Shown here: one piece after another, positions 42,495 through 51,538 of the stretch
Layout: each line of letters starts with the position of its first letter
Numbering within the stretch: the stretch's first letter is position 1
Assembly: GCF_002119425.1 (NCBI RefSeq)
Contig: NZ_MDSU01000011.1
Location: forward strand, 62,001 to 126,000
Length of the DNA: 64,000 bases
Reading direction: 5' to 3'
Source of the DNA: Desulfurella amilsii
GTDB lineage: Bacteria; Campylobacterota_A; Desulfurellia; Desulfurellales; Desulfurellaceae
Notes under the pieces: generated by a model
What the model saw: the letters and a program-made list of their open reading frames with translations, nothing else
Told to the model about the DNA's origin: nothing
Databases searched by the model: none
Position numbers and translations under genes: made by a program

Positions 42495-43939
42495 ATGTGC
42501 TAGAATTAGCTATTATGCTTATTTTTATTATTATAGTAGGTATTGTGGGTTTTTACGCAAGTAAATTTAAACCATCTCTAACAAACGATATTACAGAGTG
42601 GAGCTTGGGTGGTAGGCATTTTGGTACATTTATTGTGTGGTTTTTGATAGGTGGTGATGTATATACAGCATATACCCTAATTGCAGTACCAGGATTAGCA
42701 TACGGTGCTGGCGTGTTAGCGCTGTTTGCTACATCTTACGTTATAATGACTTACCCAATAGTTTTTTTAACTATGCCAAGACTATGGAATGCTGCAAAAA
42801 GGCATGGATTTATTACAGCAGGCGATTATGTGGAAAAAGTCTTTGATTCAAAAACACTTGCATTAATAGTAGGTATTGTAGGTATTTTGGCAGAGCTACC
42901 GTATATTGGACTACAGATTTTTGGGATGAATTTTATGTTAAGTGTTACGCATGTACCATCAAACATCACGATTATAATCTCTTTGCTTTTAGTTATGGGA
43001 TTTACAATCTTCAATGGCCTAAGAGCCCCTGCTCTAACAGCATTTATAAAAGATTTTTTTGTTTGGGTAATGGTGTTATTTCTAATTGTATATATTCCAA
43101 TACATTATTTTGGCTCAATTGGGCATATGTTTAGCTGGTTTAACCAGCATTATCCAAAAAAGTCTGTGCTTAGCCCGGCCCAGATTAGCGTATTTGGTAC
43201 GCTTGCGTTTGGCTCCGCTGCGGCTTTGTTTTTGTACCCACACGCAATAACAGGTGTTTATTCGTCAAAAAGCGCAAATACAGTAAGAAAAAATGCTATT
43301 GTATTGCCCATTTATAATATTATGTTGCTTTTGATTACGCTGTTGGGTTTTGCAGCACTTTTTGTGGTACCTGGTTTAAAAAACCCCAATATGGCTTTCC
43401 CAATGCTAATTTCTAAAACATTCGGGCCTATTCCTACAGCACTAATCGGTGCGATTATAATACTTGGCAGTATGATTCCCGCATCAATTATGTCTATTGC
43501 AAGTGCCAATTTATTTACAAGAAATATCTATAAAAATTTAATAAATCCTAATATAAGCGACTCTACAGAAAGAATCATTAGCAAAGTTTCTGTTGCAGTA
43601 ATAATATTGCTTGCTTTATATTTAAGTCTTGCGATGAGTCCTTCTTTTATAATAACTTTACAGCTAATGGCTGGATCCTGGATAGTGCAATTGTTTCCTT
43701 TAGTATTCTTGCCACTTTTTACAAATAGGGTTTCAAAAATTCCAGCAGGAGTTGCAACTATCGCTGGAATATTGCTTACAACTTATATTTTATATCTTGG
43801 GCATTTTAAGTTAGCTGTTTATAAAGGTATATGGGTAGGACTATATGGTCTTGCGATAGAAGTTGTCGTTTTATTAGCTTTGACTTTTTTATTTAAGCCA
43901 ATGTCGAATATTAGTCTTGATGATTATTTAGACAGTTAA
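42491..43939 (+). CDS. Sodium:solute symporter (SSS family, MctP-like)
   Basis: Sodium-coupled uptake of a small solute across the inner membrane, 482 residues with about 13 helices. The family core is seen in EWSLGGRHFGTFIVWFLIGGDVYTAYTLIAVPGLAYGAG (helix 1-2 region), FITAGDYVEKVFDSKTLALIVG and IPASIMSIASANLFTRNIYKNLI (sodium-site helix). With its DUF3311 partner it most resembles MctP-type monocarboxylate (acetate, lactate, pyruvate) transporters, which would suit an acetate-using anaerobe (inference). Its stop is one base from that of the convergent LivF2 gene. Confidence 0.88.
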   Translation: MNVLELAIMLIFIIIVGIVGFYASKFKPSLTNDITEWSLGGRHFGTFIVWFLIGGDVYTAYTLIAVPGLAYGAGVLALFATSYVIMTYPIVFLTMPRLWNAAKRHGFITAGDYVEKVFDSKTLALIVGIVGILAELPYIGLQIFGMNFMLSVTHVPSNITIIISLLLVMGFTIFNGLRAPALTAFIKDFFVWVMVLFLIVYIPIHYFGSIGHMFSWFNQHYPKKSVLSPAQISVFGTLAFGSAAALFLYPHAITGVYSSKSANTVRKNAIVLPIYNIMLLLITLLGFAALFVVPGLKNPNMAFPMLISKTFGPIPTALIGAIIILGSMIPASIMSIASANLFTRNIYKNLINPNISDSTERIISKVSVAVIILLALYLSLAMSPSFIITLQLMAGSWIVQLFPLVFLPLFTNRVSKIPAGVATIAGILLTTYILYLGHFKLAVYKGIWVGLYGLAIEVVVLLALTFLFKPMSNISLDDYLDS

Positions 43940-43940
43940 T

Positions 43941-44651
43941 TTATAAGCCCAAGAAAGCTGTTTTCACCTGGGGATTTTCTAATAAATCCCCACCGCTTCC
44001 TGATAAAACAATTTTGCCTTCTGAGAGCACATAAGCATTGTTTGTAATAGATAAAGACAAATGAACATTTTGTTCAACAAGTAGCATAGCAATGCCTTTT
44101 TCTTTTAAGCTTTTAATGATACTGAACACTTCTATTGTAAGCTTTGGTGATAATCCTAGACTTGGTTCGTCAAATATAAGTATTTTGGGATCAGCCATTA
44201 AACCCCTTGCAATTGCTACCATCTGTTGCTCTCCGCCTGATAAACTTTGGGCTTTTTGGTTGATTCTTTCAGATAGTTTTGGAAACAAACTAAATACAAA
44301 ATCCAGGTTTTGCTTATATTTGTTTTTAGCTCGCTTTAGATAAGCCCCCATTTGTAAATTTTCAAGGACACTCATTTCGCCAAACAATAATCTGCCTTCT
44401 GGCACCATTATAACACCAATTTGTGCCCTTTTATGTGCTGGTAGTTTTGTTATGTCTTTTCCATCAAATATAATAGAGCCATTTATTGTTGGTATAATGC
44501 CTGTTATTGCTCTAAGCAGGGTTGTTTTACCTGCGCCATTTGAGCCAATTATTGTGCATAATCCGCTGCATGTTTTAATGCTTACATCCCATAATATTTG
44601 AATTTCGTCATAACCAGCATTTAGACTTTTTACTTCTAGTACGCAACTCAT
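43941..44651 (-). CDS. livF: LIV-type ABC importer ATPase, LivF-like (system 2)
   Basis: ATPase of the second LIV-type importer, 236 residues. Walker [12 protein letters not shown], signature SLSGGEQQMVAIARGL, Walker B ILIFDEPSLGLSP and LVEQNVHLSL. It shares fold and length with the system 1 LivF but is clearly a separate paralogue. It overlaps LivG2 by 4 bp (ATGA) and ends one base from the convergent symporter stop. Confidence 0.92.
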   Translation of the reverse strand: MSCVLEVKSLNAGYDEIQILWDVSIKTCSGLCTIIGSNGAGKTTLLRAITGIIPTINGSIIFDGKDITKLPAHKRAQIGVIMVPEGRLLFGEMSVLENLQMGAYLKRAKNKYKQNLDFVFSLFPKLSERINQKAQSLSGGEQQMVAIARGLMADPKILIFDEPSLGLSPKLTIEVFSIIKSLKEKGIAMLLVEQNVHLSLSITNNAYVLSEGKIVLSGSGGDLLENPQVKTAFLGL

Positions 44652-45394
44652 TTTTCACCTACCAGCTGCAGAGCAAGTTTTGGATCACCCAAATAAGCTT
44701 CGATAACTTTTTGGTTGTTAGAGATTTCAGAAGGTGTACCTTGCGCAATTTTTTCTCCTGAATCCAATACCATAATTAGATCGCTTATTTTCATTGTAGC
44801 GTGCATTAGATGCTCTATCATGATAATAGTGATGCCGTTTTGCTTTATTTTTAAAATAATCTCTAGCATACTATCTACCTCTTTGGGGTTTAGACCGGCT
44901 AAAACTTCATCTAAGAGTACAATTTCGGGCTCGTTGGCAAGCGCTCTTGCTAGCTCTAATCTTTTTTTAAATGCCACATTGAGCTGATTTGCCAATGTAA
45001 ACATTTTTGTTGATAATCCCACAAAATTTATTACATCCAATACAACCTTTTGGGCTTGCTTTAAATTGTAGTTTTTTTTACCAAAACAGGCTCCTACCAT
45101 TACATTTTCTATAACTGTTAGCTCACCTAAGGGTTTAACAATCTGGTGAGTCCTTGCAATCCCAAGCCTAGCCCTTTTGTATGTAGGCAGTTTTGTAATA
45201 TCTTTGTCTTTATAGTACAATGTGCCTGTTTCAGGTCTGTATACGCCGCTTATTATATTAAATAGTGTGGTTTTGCCAGCGCCATTTGGGCCAATAATAC
45301 CGAAGATAGATTTTTCTTTAATTTCAAAGGATACATTCTTTACAGCCACAAGACCACCAAATGACAATTTTAAGTTTGTTCCTTTTAAAATCAT
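44648..45394 (-). CDS. livG: LIV-type ABC importer ATPase, LivG-like (system 2)
   Basis: Second ATPase of system 2, 248 residues. Walker [12 protein letters not shown], Walker [16 protein letters not shown] and switch His in [10 protein letters not shown]. The ABC signature is again degenerate ([16 protein letters not shown] in place of LS-x-GQ), with a sequence different from that of the system 1 LivG. It overlaps LivM2 by 4 bp. Confidence 0.92.
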   Translation of the reverse strand: MILKGTNLKLSFGGLVAVKNVSFEIKEKSIFGIIGPNGAGKTTLFNIISGVYRPETGTLYYKDKDITKLPTYKRARLGIARTHQIVKPLGELTVIENVMVGACFGKKNYNLKQAQKVVLDVINFVGLSTKMFTLANQLNVAFKKRLELARALANEPEIVLLDEVLAGLNPKEVDSMLEIILKIKQNGITIIMIEHLMHATMKISDLIMVLDSGEKIAQGTPSEISNNQKVIEAYLGDPKLALQLVGEK

Positions 45395-46353
45395 TCCAGT
45401 ACCTTCCGTAGATTTTTAAAATACTTTGTTAAAAGACCAACTATGCCACCTGGAGCAAACTGCACAATAATAAGCAGTATCAAGCCACTAACTGCAAGGT
45501 GTAAGTCTTTTACATATGGAAGCACAACCAAAACTCCATTAATTTTTTCATAAATTAGCGCACCCAGAGCGCTGCCTGCAATACTGCCATACCCACCAAG
45601 CATTACCATGACAATCATCTCAATCGATTTTACTAAGTTAAATGCACCAGATGGTTCAATATTACCGGACTTAAAGGCAAATATGCCACCTGCTATTGCA
45701 GGGAAAAAAGCAGAAATAGCATAAGCTATAGATTTATACAATTTTGTTTTTATGCCAAGCACAGAACTTGCATCTTGGTCTTCTCTAATAGAAAAAAGCC
45801 CAAGACCAAATTTAGATTTTTTAATGCAGTAAGCACTAACTACACTAAAAACTGTTAAAATGCCCATTAAATAGTACGATAACCATATAGCTTTAATTGC
45901 TCCACCGTAGTTTTCATATATACTAAAATCAAAGTATAAACCCATTGCGCTACCTAAGAAAGGAATGTTGCTTATTAGGCTTTTTACCGCTTCATTGATA
46001 CCGATAGTGGCGATCGCAAAAATTGCTCCTCTTAGACTAAGTACCGCCTGGCCCAAAATAAAAGCTACCAAAGAGGCAAAAACACCTCCTATAAGTATTG
46101 AAACAACAAGATTCAATTTGTAAGCATACATTAAATAAAACGATGTATATGCACCAATGCCGTAGTATACAATATGGCCAAAGCTTACATATCCAGTGTA
46201 TCCCATGATAATGTTTAGACTAACAGAAAGTGTAATGCTAAGCAAAATTAAGAATATCGTTTCTCTAAGCATCACATTATCTGTTAATATTGGATAAATA
46301 ATCGCTACTATAAGGGCAGGCAATAACCAATAGAGCGTGTACCCTTTTTGCAT
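45391..46353 (-). CDS. livM: LIV-type ABC importer permease, LivM-like (system 2)
   Basis: Permease of 320 residues with about nine helices: [25 protein letters not shown] is the family motif, [26 protein letters not shown] the ATPase-contacting loop, and [21 protein letters not shown] the late conserved region. I place the start at ATG 46353 because GGGGGAGG lies 5 bp upstream and the ATG overlaps the LivH2 stop (TAATG). An earlier ATG at 46368 would lose that ribosome site. Confidence 0.9.
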   Translation of the reverse strand: MQKGYTLYWLLPALIVAIIYPILTDNVMLRETIFLILLSITLSVSLNIIMGYTGYVSFGHIVYYGIGAYTSFYLMYAYKLNLVVSILIGGVFASLVAFILGQAVLSLRGAIFAIATIGINEAVKSLISNIPFLGSAMGLYFDFSIYENYGGAIKAIWLSYYLMGILTVFSVVSAYCIKKSKFGLGLFSIREDQDASSVLGIKTKLYKSIAYAISAFFPAIAGGIFAFKSGNIEPSGAFNLVKSIEMIVMVMLGGYGSIAGSALGALIYEKINGVLVVLPYVKDLHLAVSGLILLIIVQFAPGGIVGLLTKYFKNLRKVLE

Positions 46354-47207
46354 TAGCGCCTCCCCCAAAGCCCGCTTGGTTTAATAAGCAAGATTATTAC
46401 AAGTATGGTAAATTCTATAAAAGGCATATAATCGACAGGTATTTTTAAAGTTAAGATGTTTTCTAATAAGCCTAAAATAAGACCGCCTAAAATGGCACCA
46501 GCAGGGCTACCAAGTCCACCAAGCACGCAAATTACGAAACTTTTTAGCTCATAAACACTTCCAGATAGGATTGTAAATGGAAACAAAGAGGCAATTAAAG
46601 CACCAGAAACGGTTGCAAAAGCAACTCCAATACCAAATGAAACGGATAATACAAGCGTCGTATTGATACCGTAGAGTTTAGAGGCAGTGGGGTTTTGAGA
46701 AACTGCGCGTATAGCTTTGCCCAAGGATGTTTTAAATAAAAATAAGTAAAGCGCAGCAGCTAGCAAAAGGGAAACAACTCCTACAATAATGCGCGCATAC
46801 GATATACTAGAATAACCAAGCGTAAATGAGCCCATATGCGTATCAATTGCCCGTGGATTTGTTGTAAAGAAAAATGTTCCAAGCCCAATAATTATAAGAC
46901 TCAAAGCATAGGTAGACAAAAGCGTGCTGAGTTCTTTTTCATTTAACACCCTGTATAAACTTACAAAAAAAGCTACTGTGCCTACAGCTAAACCTGCTAT
47001 AAAGATAGGAATCAGTGCCGTATAAACTGAAAACCCAAGTAACTTTATAGATAGGTAGGCTGCAAACATACCTAAAGCAATAAAGGCACCATGCGATAGA
47101 TTTATTACCTTCATCACACCCCATATAAGGTTTAGGCCTAATGCGGCTATCGCATAGGCCAAACCTATTAAAACACCATTAATGATTGCGTTTACCCAAA
47201 CTAACAT
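46353..47207 (-). CDS. livH: LIV-type ABC importer permease, LivH-like (system 2)
   Basis: Permease of 284 residues, about eight helices. GLNLIWGVMKVINLSHGAFIALGMFAAYL is the LivH signature; TSLGKAIRAVSQNPTASKLYGINT is the coupling loop and CVLGGLGSPAGAILGGLILGL the conserved C-terminal segment. The final WGRR abuts the ribosome site of LivM2. It follows the binding-protein gene by 6 bp. Confidence 0.93.
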   Translation of the reverse strand: MLVWVNAIINGVLIGLAYAIAALGLNLIWGVMKVINLSHGAFIALGMFAAYLSIKLLGFSVYTALIPIFIAGLAVGTVAFFVSLYRVLNEKELSTLLSTYALSLIIIGLGTFFFTTNPRAIDTHMGSFTLGYSSISYARIIVGVVSLLLAAALYLFLFKTSLGKAIRAVSQNPTASKLYGINTTLVLSVSFGIGVAFATVSGALIASLFPFTILSGSVYELKSFVICVLGGLGSPAGAILGGLILGLLENILTLKIPVDYMPFIEFTILVIILLIKPSGLWGRR

Positions 47208-47213
47208 AATAAT

Positions 47214-48467
47214 TTACTTTTTAAATTTAGTGCTGTATGGGAATACAAGTTTTGCGTTAGCCGCAAGCGTAGGCCATACAATTTCTTTTACTAATTTATT
47301 ATCAGATTTTAGCCATTGCAGATAAACCATTTCGTGGCCAATTTGCAAACCATGGTATTTACCTTGGGCAAATTTTATCTGACCGTAGAATGTTACGATG
47401 TTCATTCTATCAAGTGCTTGTTTTATCTTATTAGAATCCAAAGTACCTGTCTCTTCAATGGCTTTTTGTATTACAAGAGCTGAAGCAAAGCCACCTGCCG
47501 CATGATAGCCTGGCTCTTGGTGGTAGGTGTTTATATATGTGTCTGTAAACCATTTAACGCTTGGACCATAGTAAGACAGCTTTAATTTTTTAGCATTTTC
47601 TTGTGAATAGCTAACCTCTGGTTCCCACTGGGAAGGAGCAGTTACATAAAGTGCAGCTTCACCTATTTCTTTAAATTTAGGTACGGCAGGTGCAACAATT
47701 AGAGATATTAATTTTAGTGGGATTTTTTGCTCATAAACTTGCTTTGCAAGTGTCTCGCCATCGGCAAAATGACCTCCACCAATCAAAGCATCGGGCTTTG
47801 ATGAAGACATTTTATTTAAAAATGCGCTAAAGTCTGTTGTGTTTGGCGTGTAGGCTTCAAACATCACAACATTAAAGCCATTTTTTTGTGCATAAGCTTT
47901 TGCTGCATCGCAAACTGCTTTTGCAAATTCGCTTTGTTCGTAAATAATTGCAACCTTTTTAGCTTTTGGATCGTGCTTTTTAAGCATATCTAAAGCGCCT
48001 GTTAGGTATCTTGAAGCAGGTGTGTACATCTGATATACCACAGAAAAACCTTTAGCAAATATATCGTCTGCTGCAGCACCTGTGCTTATAATGATTTTGC
48101 CGTATTGTTGAGCAATAATCGCCGCTGTGGCTGTTAGGTCTGAGCTGTATGGGCTAATTAAAAAGTCAACCTTGTCATTGTTTATTAACCTTACATAAAG
48201 TTGCTGAACGCGCTCTTTGTTACTTTCATCATCGTAATATTTAAGTGAAACAGGTAGTTTTTTGCCTAAAGACTTTACATAAATACCGCCGTTTTTGTTA
48301 ACATTATTGGCCCACATTTGAAGACCTTGCAGTTGAGCTTTTGACTCCGCGTTAAGTTTGCCTGTTAGAGATGTTGTAAAACCAATCAAAATACTGTCTC
48401 TTGCAAAAGCTTTTGTTGTAAGCATGGCAAAGACAATAACCATCAAAAATACAAACAGCTTTTTCAT
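47214..48467 (-). CDS. livK: LIV-type ABC importer substrate-binding protein (system 2)
   Basis: Periplasmic type I binding protein, 417 residues, with signal peptide MKKLFVFLMVIVFAMLTTKAFA. Mature start RDSILIGFTTSLTGKLNAESKAQLQGLQMWANNVNKNGGIYV resembles the system 1 protein in layout but differs in sequence, so the ligands probably differ. WFTDTYINTYHQEPGYHAAGGFASALVIQKAIE is a common family segment. Start at 48467 is set by the AAGGAGGTG site and the signal peptide; an in-frame ATG at 48494 precedes the site. Confidence 0.9.
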   Translation of the reverse strand: MKKLFVFLMVIVFAMLTTKAFARDSILIGFTTSLTGKLNAESKAQLQGLQMWANNVNKNGGIYVKSLGKKLPVSLKYYDDESNKERVQQLYVRLINNDKVDFLISPYSSDLTATAAIIAQQYGKIIISTGAAADDIFAKGFSVVYQMYTPASRYLTGALDMLKKHDPKAKKVAIIYEQSEFAKAVCDAAKAYAQKNGFNVVMFEAYTPNTTDFSAFLNKMSSSKPDALIGGGHFADGETLAKQVYEQKIPLKLISLIVAPAVPKFKEIGEAALYVTAPSQWEPEVSYSQENAKKLKLSYYGPSVKWFTDTYINTYHQEPGYHAAGGFASALVIQKAIEETGTLDSNKIKQALDRMNIVTFYGQIKFAQGKYHGLQIGHEMVYLQWLKSDNKLVKEIVWPTLAANAKLVFPYSTKFKK

Positions 48468-48499
48468 AACCCGCACCTCCTTTTTGTTTAACAATTTAC

Positions 48500-48527
48500 A
48501 TTTTAACTATTTATTACATTTTGTCAA
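48500..48527 (-). promoter_or_regulatory. Promoter of LIV system 2
   Basis: On the minus strand TTGACA (48522-48527) - 16 bp - TAAAAT (48500-48505), 32 bp before the livK2 start. The 11-bp word of the livK1 region is absent here. Confidence 0.65.
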
Positions 48528-48596
48528 TAATAATTAAATTATTTTTTAATGATAAGTTAAAATTTTTTTAGTAATATGTGAGATTTACAAAGTATC

Positions 48597-48624
48597 TTGA
48601 TTTTTCTTGATTTTAGTTTATACT
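48597..48624 (+). promoter_or_regulatory. Promoter of secA
   Basis: TTGATT (48597-48602) - 16 bp - TATACT (48619-48624), giving a predicted transcript start near 48631 and a leader of about 100 nt. Confidence 0.55.
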
Positions 48625-48630
48625 CAAAAG

Positions 48631-48667
48631 TAGCTTGATAGCTTTAAAAAGCAAAAAAGCTATGCTA
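48631..48667 (+). other. Leader hairpin upstream of secA
   Basis: TAGC-ttg-ATAGCTTT pairs with AAAGCTAT-GCTA around a 10-nt loop, an 8-bp plus 4-bp stem with a 3-nt bulge. It begins at the predicted transcript start, 66 bp before the secA ATG. It has no T tract after it, so it is not an obvious terminator; it may stabilise the mRNA or regulate translation. Confidence 0.4.
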
Positions 48668-48732
48668 AATGAGAAGAATATTGTTAAATTTTCTTTATAA
48701 GAATCAAAATTTGATAGTAATTAGGAGATTAG

Positions 48733-51114
48733 ATGATAGGTAGTTTTTTGAAAAAAATGTTTGGCACGCAAAATGAAAGAACATTAAAAAGCATTGAGCC
48801 ATTTGTTTTAAATATCAATGAAAAAGAACCCACATACAAAGCTATGAGTAATGAGCACCTCAAAGAAGCATACAAAAAACTTCAAATTGATTATGAAAGC
48901 GGCAAAAATCTGGACGATTTATTGGTAGACTCATTTGCTATTACAAGGGAAGTTGCAAATAGGACTTTGTCTATGAGGCATTTTAATGTGCAGTTGATAG
49001 GCGGTGTAGTATTGCATCAGGGCAAAATAGCCGAGATGAAAACAGGCGAGGGCAAAACGCTTGTTTCGACATTGCCTATTGCATTAAATGCGCTAACTAA
49101 AAAAAATATGCATTTGATAACCGTAAATGACTACTTAGCAAAAAGAGATGCTTTGTGGATGGGACCTATATATAAATTTTTAGGTCTAAATGTGGGCGTT
49201 ATACAGCAAGAAAATAAATCGTATTTAGTTGAATTTGAAGATGAAAAAACATTTAAAACGAGCTTAGTGCCTTGCGAAAGAAGGGAAGCTTACTTAGCCG
49301 ATGTTACGTATGGTGTAAATAGCGAGTTTGGGTTTGATTATTTAAGAGACAATATGGCATATTCAAAAGATGAGTGGGTGCAGCGAGGGTTTTACTATGC
49401 TATAATTGACGAAGTGGACTCAATTTTGATAGACGAGGCAAGAACCCCCCTTATAATATCAGGCCCAAGCGGTACACCCACAAAGGTTTACTATGAAGTT
49501 GACAAAGCTATTAGTCAGCTTACAAAAGATGATTACGAGGTTGATGAAAAATTAAAAACAGCTGTTCTAACTGACAAAGGTGTAGAAAAAATTCAAAAAC
49601 TTTTACGCATAGAAAACCTATACGACACCAAAAACATAGAAACCATACACATTGTAAACCAATCATTGAAAGCACATACATTGTTTTTAAAGGACAGAGA
49701 CTACATAGTAAAAGATGCAAAAGTAATCATAATCGATGAGTTTACAGGCAGAATGATGCCGGATAGACGCTACTCAGATGGGCTGCATCAGAGCATTGAG
49801 GCAAAAGAAAAGGTCAAAATTCAGGAAGAATCGCAAACACTTGCCACCATTACATTCCAAAACTACTACAGAATGTATGAAAAACTCTGCGGTATGACAG
49901 GGACAGCCGATACTGAAAGCAGAGAATTCAAAGAAATCTATAATTTAGATGTTGTGGTTATTCCTACAAATAAACCAATGGTAAGGGTAAATAGGCAAGA
50001 TTTAATATTTAAAACACACAAAGAAAAGATTAATGCTATAGCAAATGAAATTAAAGCACGCTACGAAAAAGGTCAGCCCGTACTCATTGGCACAACAAGT
50101 GTGGAAAAATCAGAAGAGTTGCACAAGACTCTTACCAAGATGCGTATACCGCATATGGTATTAAACGCAAAACATCATGAGAAGGAAGCAGAAATTATTG
50201 CTCAGGCTGGCAAAAAAAAGGCATCAACAATTGCTACAAATATGGCTGGTCGTGGTGTTGATATTAAAATTGATGATGAAGTAGCTAAGCTTGGAGGACT
50301 ATTTATACTTGGCACAGAGCGTCATGAATCAAGAAGGGTTGACAATCAGCTAAGGGGTAGGTCTGGCAGGCAAGGTGATCCTGGAGAGTCGAGATTCTTC
50401 TTATCTTTGGAAGATGATTTGCTGCGAATTTTTGGCTCAGAGCGCATTCAAGTTATAATGGATAAGCTCGGTATACAAGAAGGTGAAGCTATAGAAAATA
50501 AATTTGTTACAAGGGCTGTTGAAAATGCCCAGAAGAAAGTTGAAGAATATAACTTTGATATTAGAAAACACCTACTTGATTACGATAATGTAGCTAATAC
50601 TCAAAGAAGCGTAATTTATAGGCAAAGAAAAGAAATTCTTGAAAGCGAAAGCATTAAAGACACGATTTTAGATTTTATAGATGACGTGATAAGTTCAATG
50701 GTGGATAGTTATTTGGAAAGCCTTATTGATTTAAAAGCACTAAAGCTAAAATTTAAGCAAATTTTTAATTTAGAAATTGAGCTTGACGAAAATGAAAATG
50801 ATAGAGAAAAGATATTGGAACAATTAAGAAACCTTGTTCTTACAGCGTATAAAGAAAAAGAGGATATACTGCAAGATCAGATGAGAGAACTTGAAAAAAA
50901 CGTATTACTGCAGGTTTTGGATTCTGCATGGAGAGAGCATTTAAAGAACATGGATGCTCTACGAGAGTCCATTGGGCTTAGGGGATATGGACAAAGGGAT
51001 CCTTTAGTTGAATACAAAAAAGCTTCTTTTGAGATGTTTGAGGATATGATAAACAATCTTAAAGAAGATAGTTTATCAACTCTATTCCATTTAAAAATTG
51101 TTTTCGATAATTAA
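48733..51114 (+). CDS. secA: Preprotein translocase ATPase SecA
   Basis: Motor ATPase that drives polypeptides through SecYEG. The 793-residue protein has Walker A EMKTGEGKTLV, DEAD-box-like IIDEVDSILIDEARTPL, the preprotein-binding domain, the second nucleotide fold (GTTSVEKSEEL, ATNMAGRGVDIKI, RQLRGRSGRQGDPGES-like) and the helical wing/scaffold end (VLDSAWREHLKNMDALRESIGLRGYGQRDPL). It lacks the C-terminal linker and zinc-binding SEC-C tail, ending shortly after the helical scaffold, about 100 residues shorter than E. coli SecA. Several bacteria lack that tail. An AGGAG site precedes the ATG. Confidence 0.97.
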   Translation: MIGSFLKKMFGTQNERTLKSIEPFVLNINEKEPTYKAMSNEHLKEAYKKLQIDYESGKNLDDLLVDSFAITREVANRTLSMRHFNVQLIGGVVLHQGKIAEMKTGEGKTLVSTLPIALNALTKKNMHLITVNDYLAKRDALWMGPIYKFLGLNVGVIQQENKSYLVEFEDEKTFKTSLVPCERREAYLADVTYGVNSEFGFDYLRDNMAYSKDEWVQRGFYYAIIDEVDSILIDEARTPLIISGPSGTPTKVYYEVDKAISQLTKDDYEVDEKLKTAVLTDKGVEKIQKLLRIENLYDTKNIETIHIVNQSLKAHTLFLKDRDYIVKDAKVIIIDEFTGRMMPDRRYSDGLHQSIEAKEKVKIQEESQTLATITFQNYYRMYEKLCGMTGTADTESREFKEIYNLDVVVIPTNKPMVRVNRQDLIFKTHKEKINAIANEIKARYEKGQPVLIGTTSVEKSEELHKTLTKMRIPHMVLNAKHHEKEAEIIAQAGKKKASTIATNMAGRGVDIKIDDEVAKLGGLFILGTERHESRRVDNQLRGRSGRQGDPGESRFFLSLEDDLLRIFGSERIQVIMDKLGIQEGEAIENKFVTRAVENAQKKVEEYNFDIRKHLLDYDNVANTQRSVIYRQRKEILESESIKDTILDFIDDVISSMVDSYLESLIDLKALKLKFKQIFNLEIELDENENDREKILEQLRNLVLTAYKEKEDILQDQMRELEKNVLLQVLDSAWREHLKNMDALRESIGLRGYGQRDPLVEYKKASFEMFEDMINNLKEDSLSTLFHLKIVFDN

Positions 51115-51526
51115 AACACCTTTTTCAAAAGATTTAATACTTACGATTGAAAAAAAGATAGATAGGATTGCTTTCGTTGACAAGAATACTATATATGAAC
51201 AGAGTTCTTTACAAAAAATGTTTTCTATGGTATTTAAAAAGAGGAATTTGTCATTTTTTGATTATAATTTGCTAAACTGGGAGATGCTAAGTGATGAACA
51301 AAAAATACTGTATAACTACTTAAGGCATGTTAGCGGAGTGATTACTTATAAAGAATTAGGTGAAAGGCTTGGTTTTCACCAAAGAAAAATTGCTTATTTT
51401 ATGAAAATAAATCCTTTTGTATACGTCGTGCCATGCCATAGGGTTGTTGCAAAAAATTCGATCGGAGGATATCAATTTTCTATTGAGCTTAAAAAAGAGT
51501 TATTGGATTTCGAAAAAAATTTTTAA
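51098..51526 (+). CDS. Methylated-DNA-protein cysteine methyltransferase-like protein
   Basis: Probable O6-alkylguanine-DNA alkyltransferase (Ogt/MGMT), a suicide DNA-repair protein. The 142 residues include the helix-turn-helix GVITYKELGERLGFHQRKIAYFMKINPF (arginine finger kept), the acceptor cysteine in VVPCHRVV (Cys113) and GGYQFSIELKKELLDFE, as in the family C-terminus. It appears to start at a TTG overlapping the last 17 bp of secA, without an obvious ribosome site; the first ATG is 36 codons further on. The N-terminal domain is short, and the alkyltransferase-like (ATL) family is excluded by the cysteine. Confidence 0.82.
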   Translation: MFSIIKTPFSKDLILTIEKKIDRIAFVDKNTIYEQSSLQKMFSMVFKKRNLSFFDYNLLNWEMLSDEQKILYNYLRHVSGVITYKELGERLGFHQRKIAYFMKINPFVYVVPCHRVVAKNSIGGYQFSIELKKELLDFEKNF

Positions 51527-51538
51527 GGAGTTTGCAGG

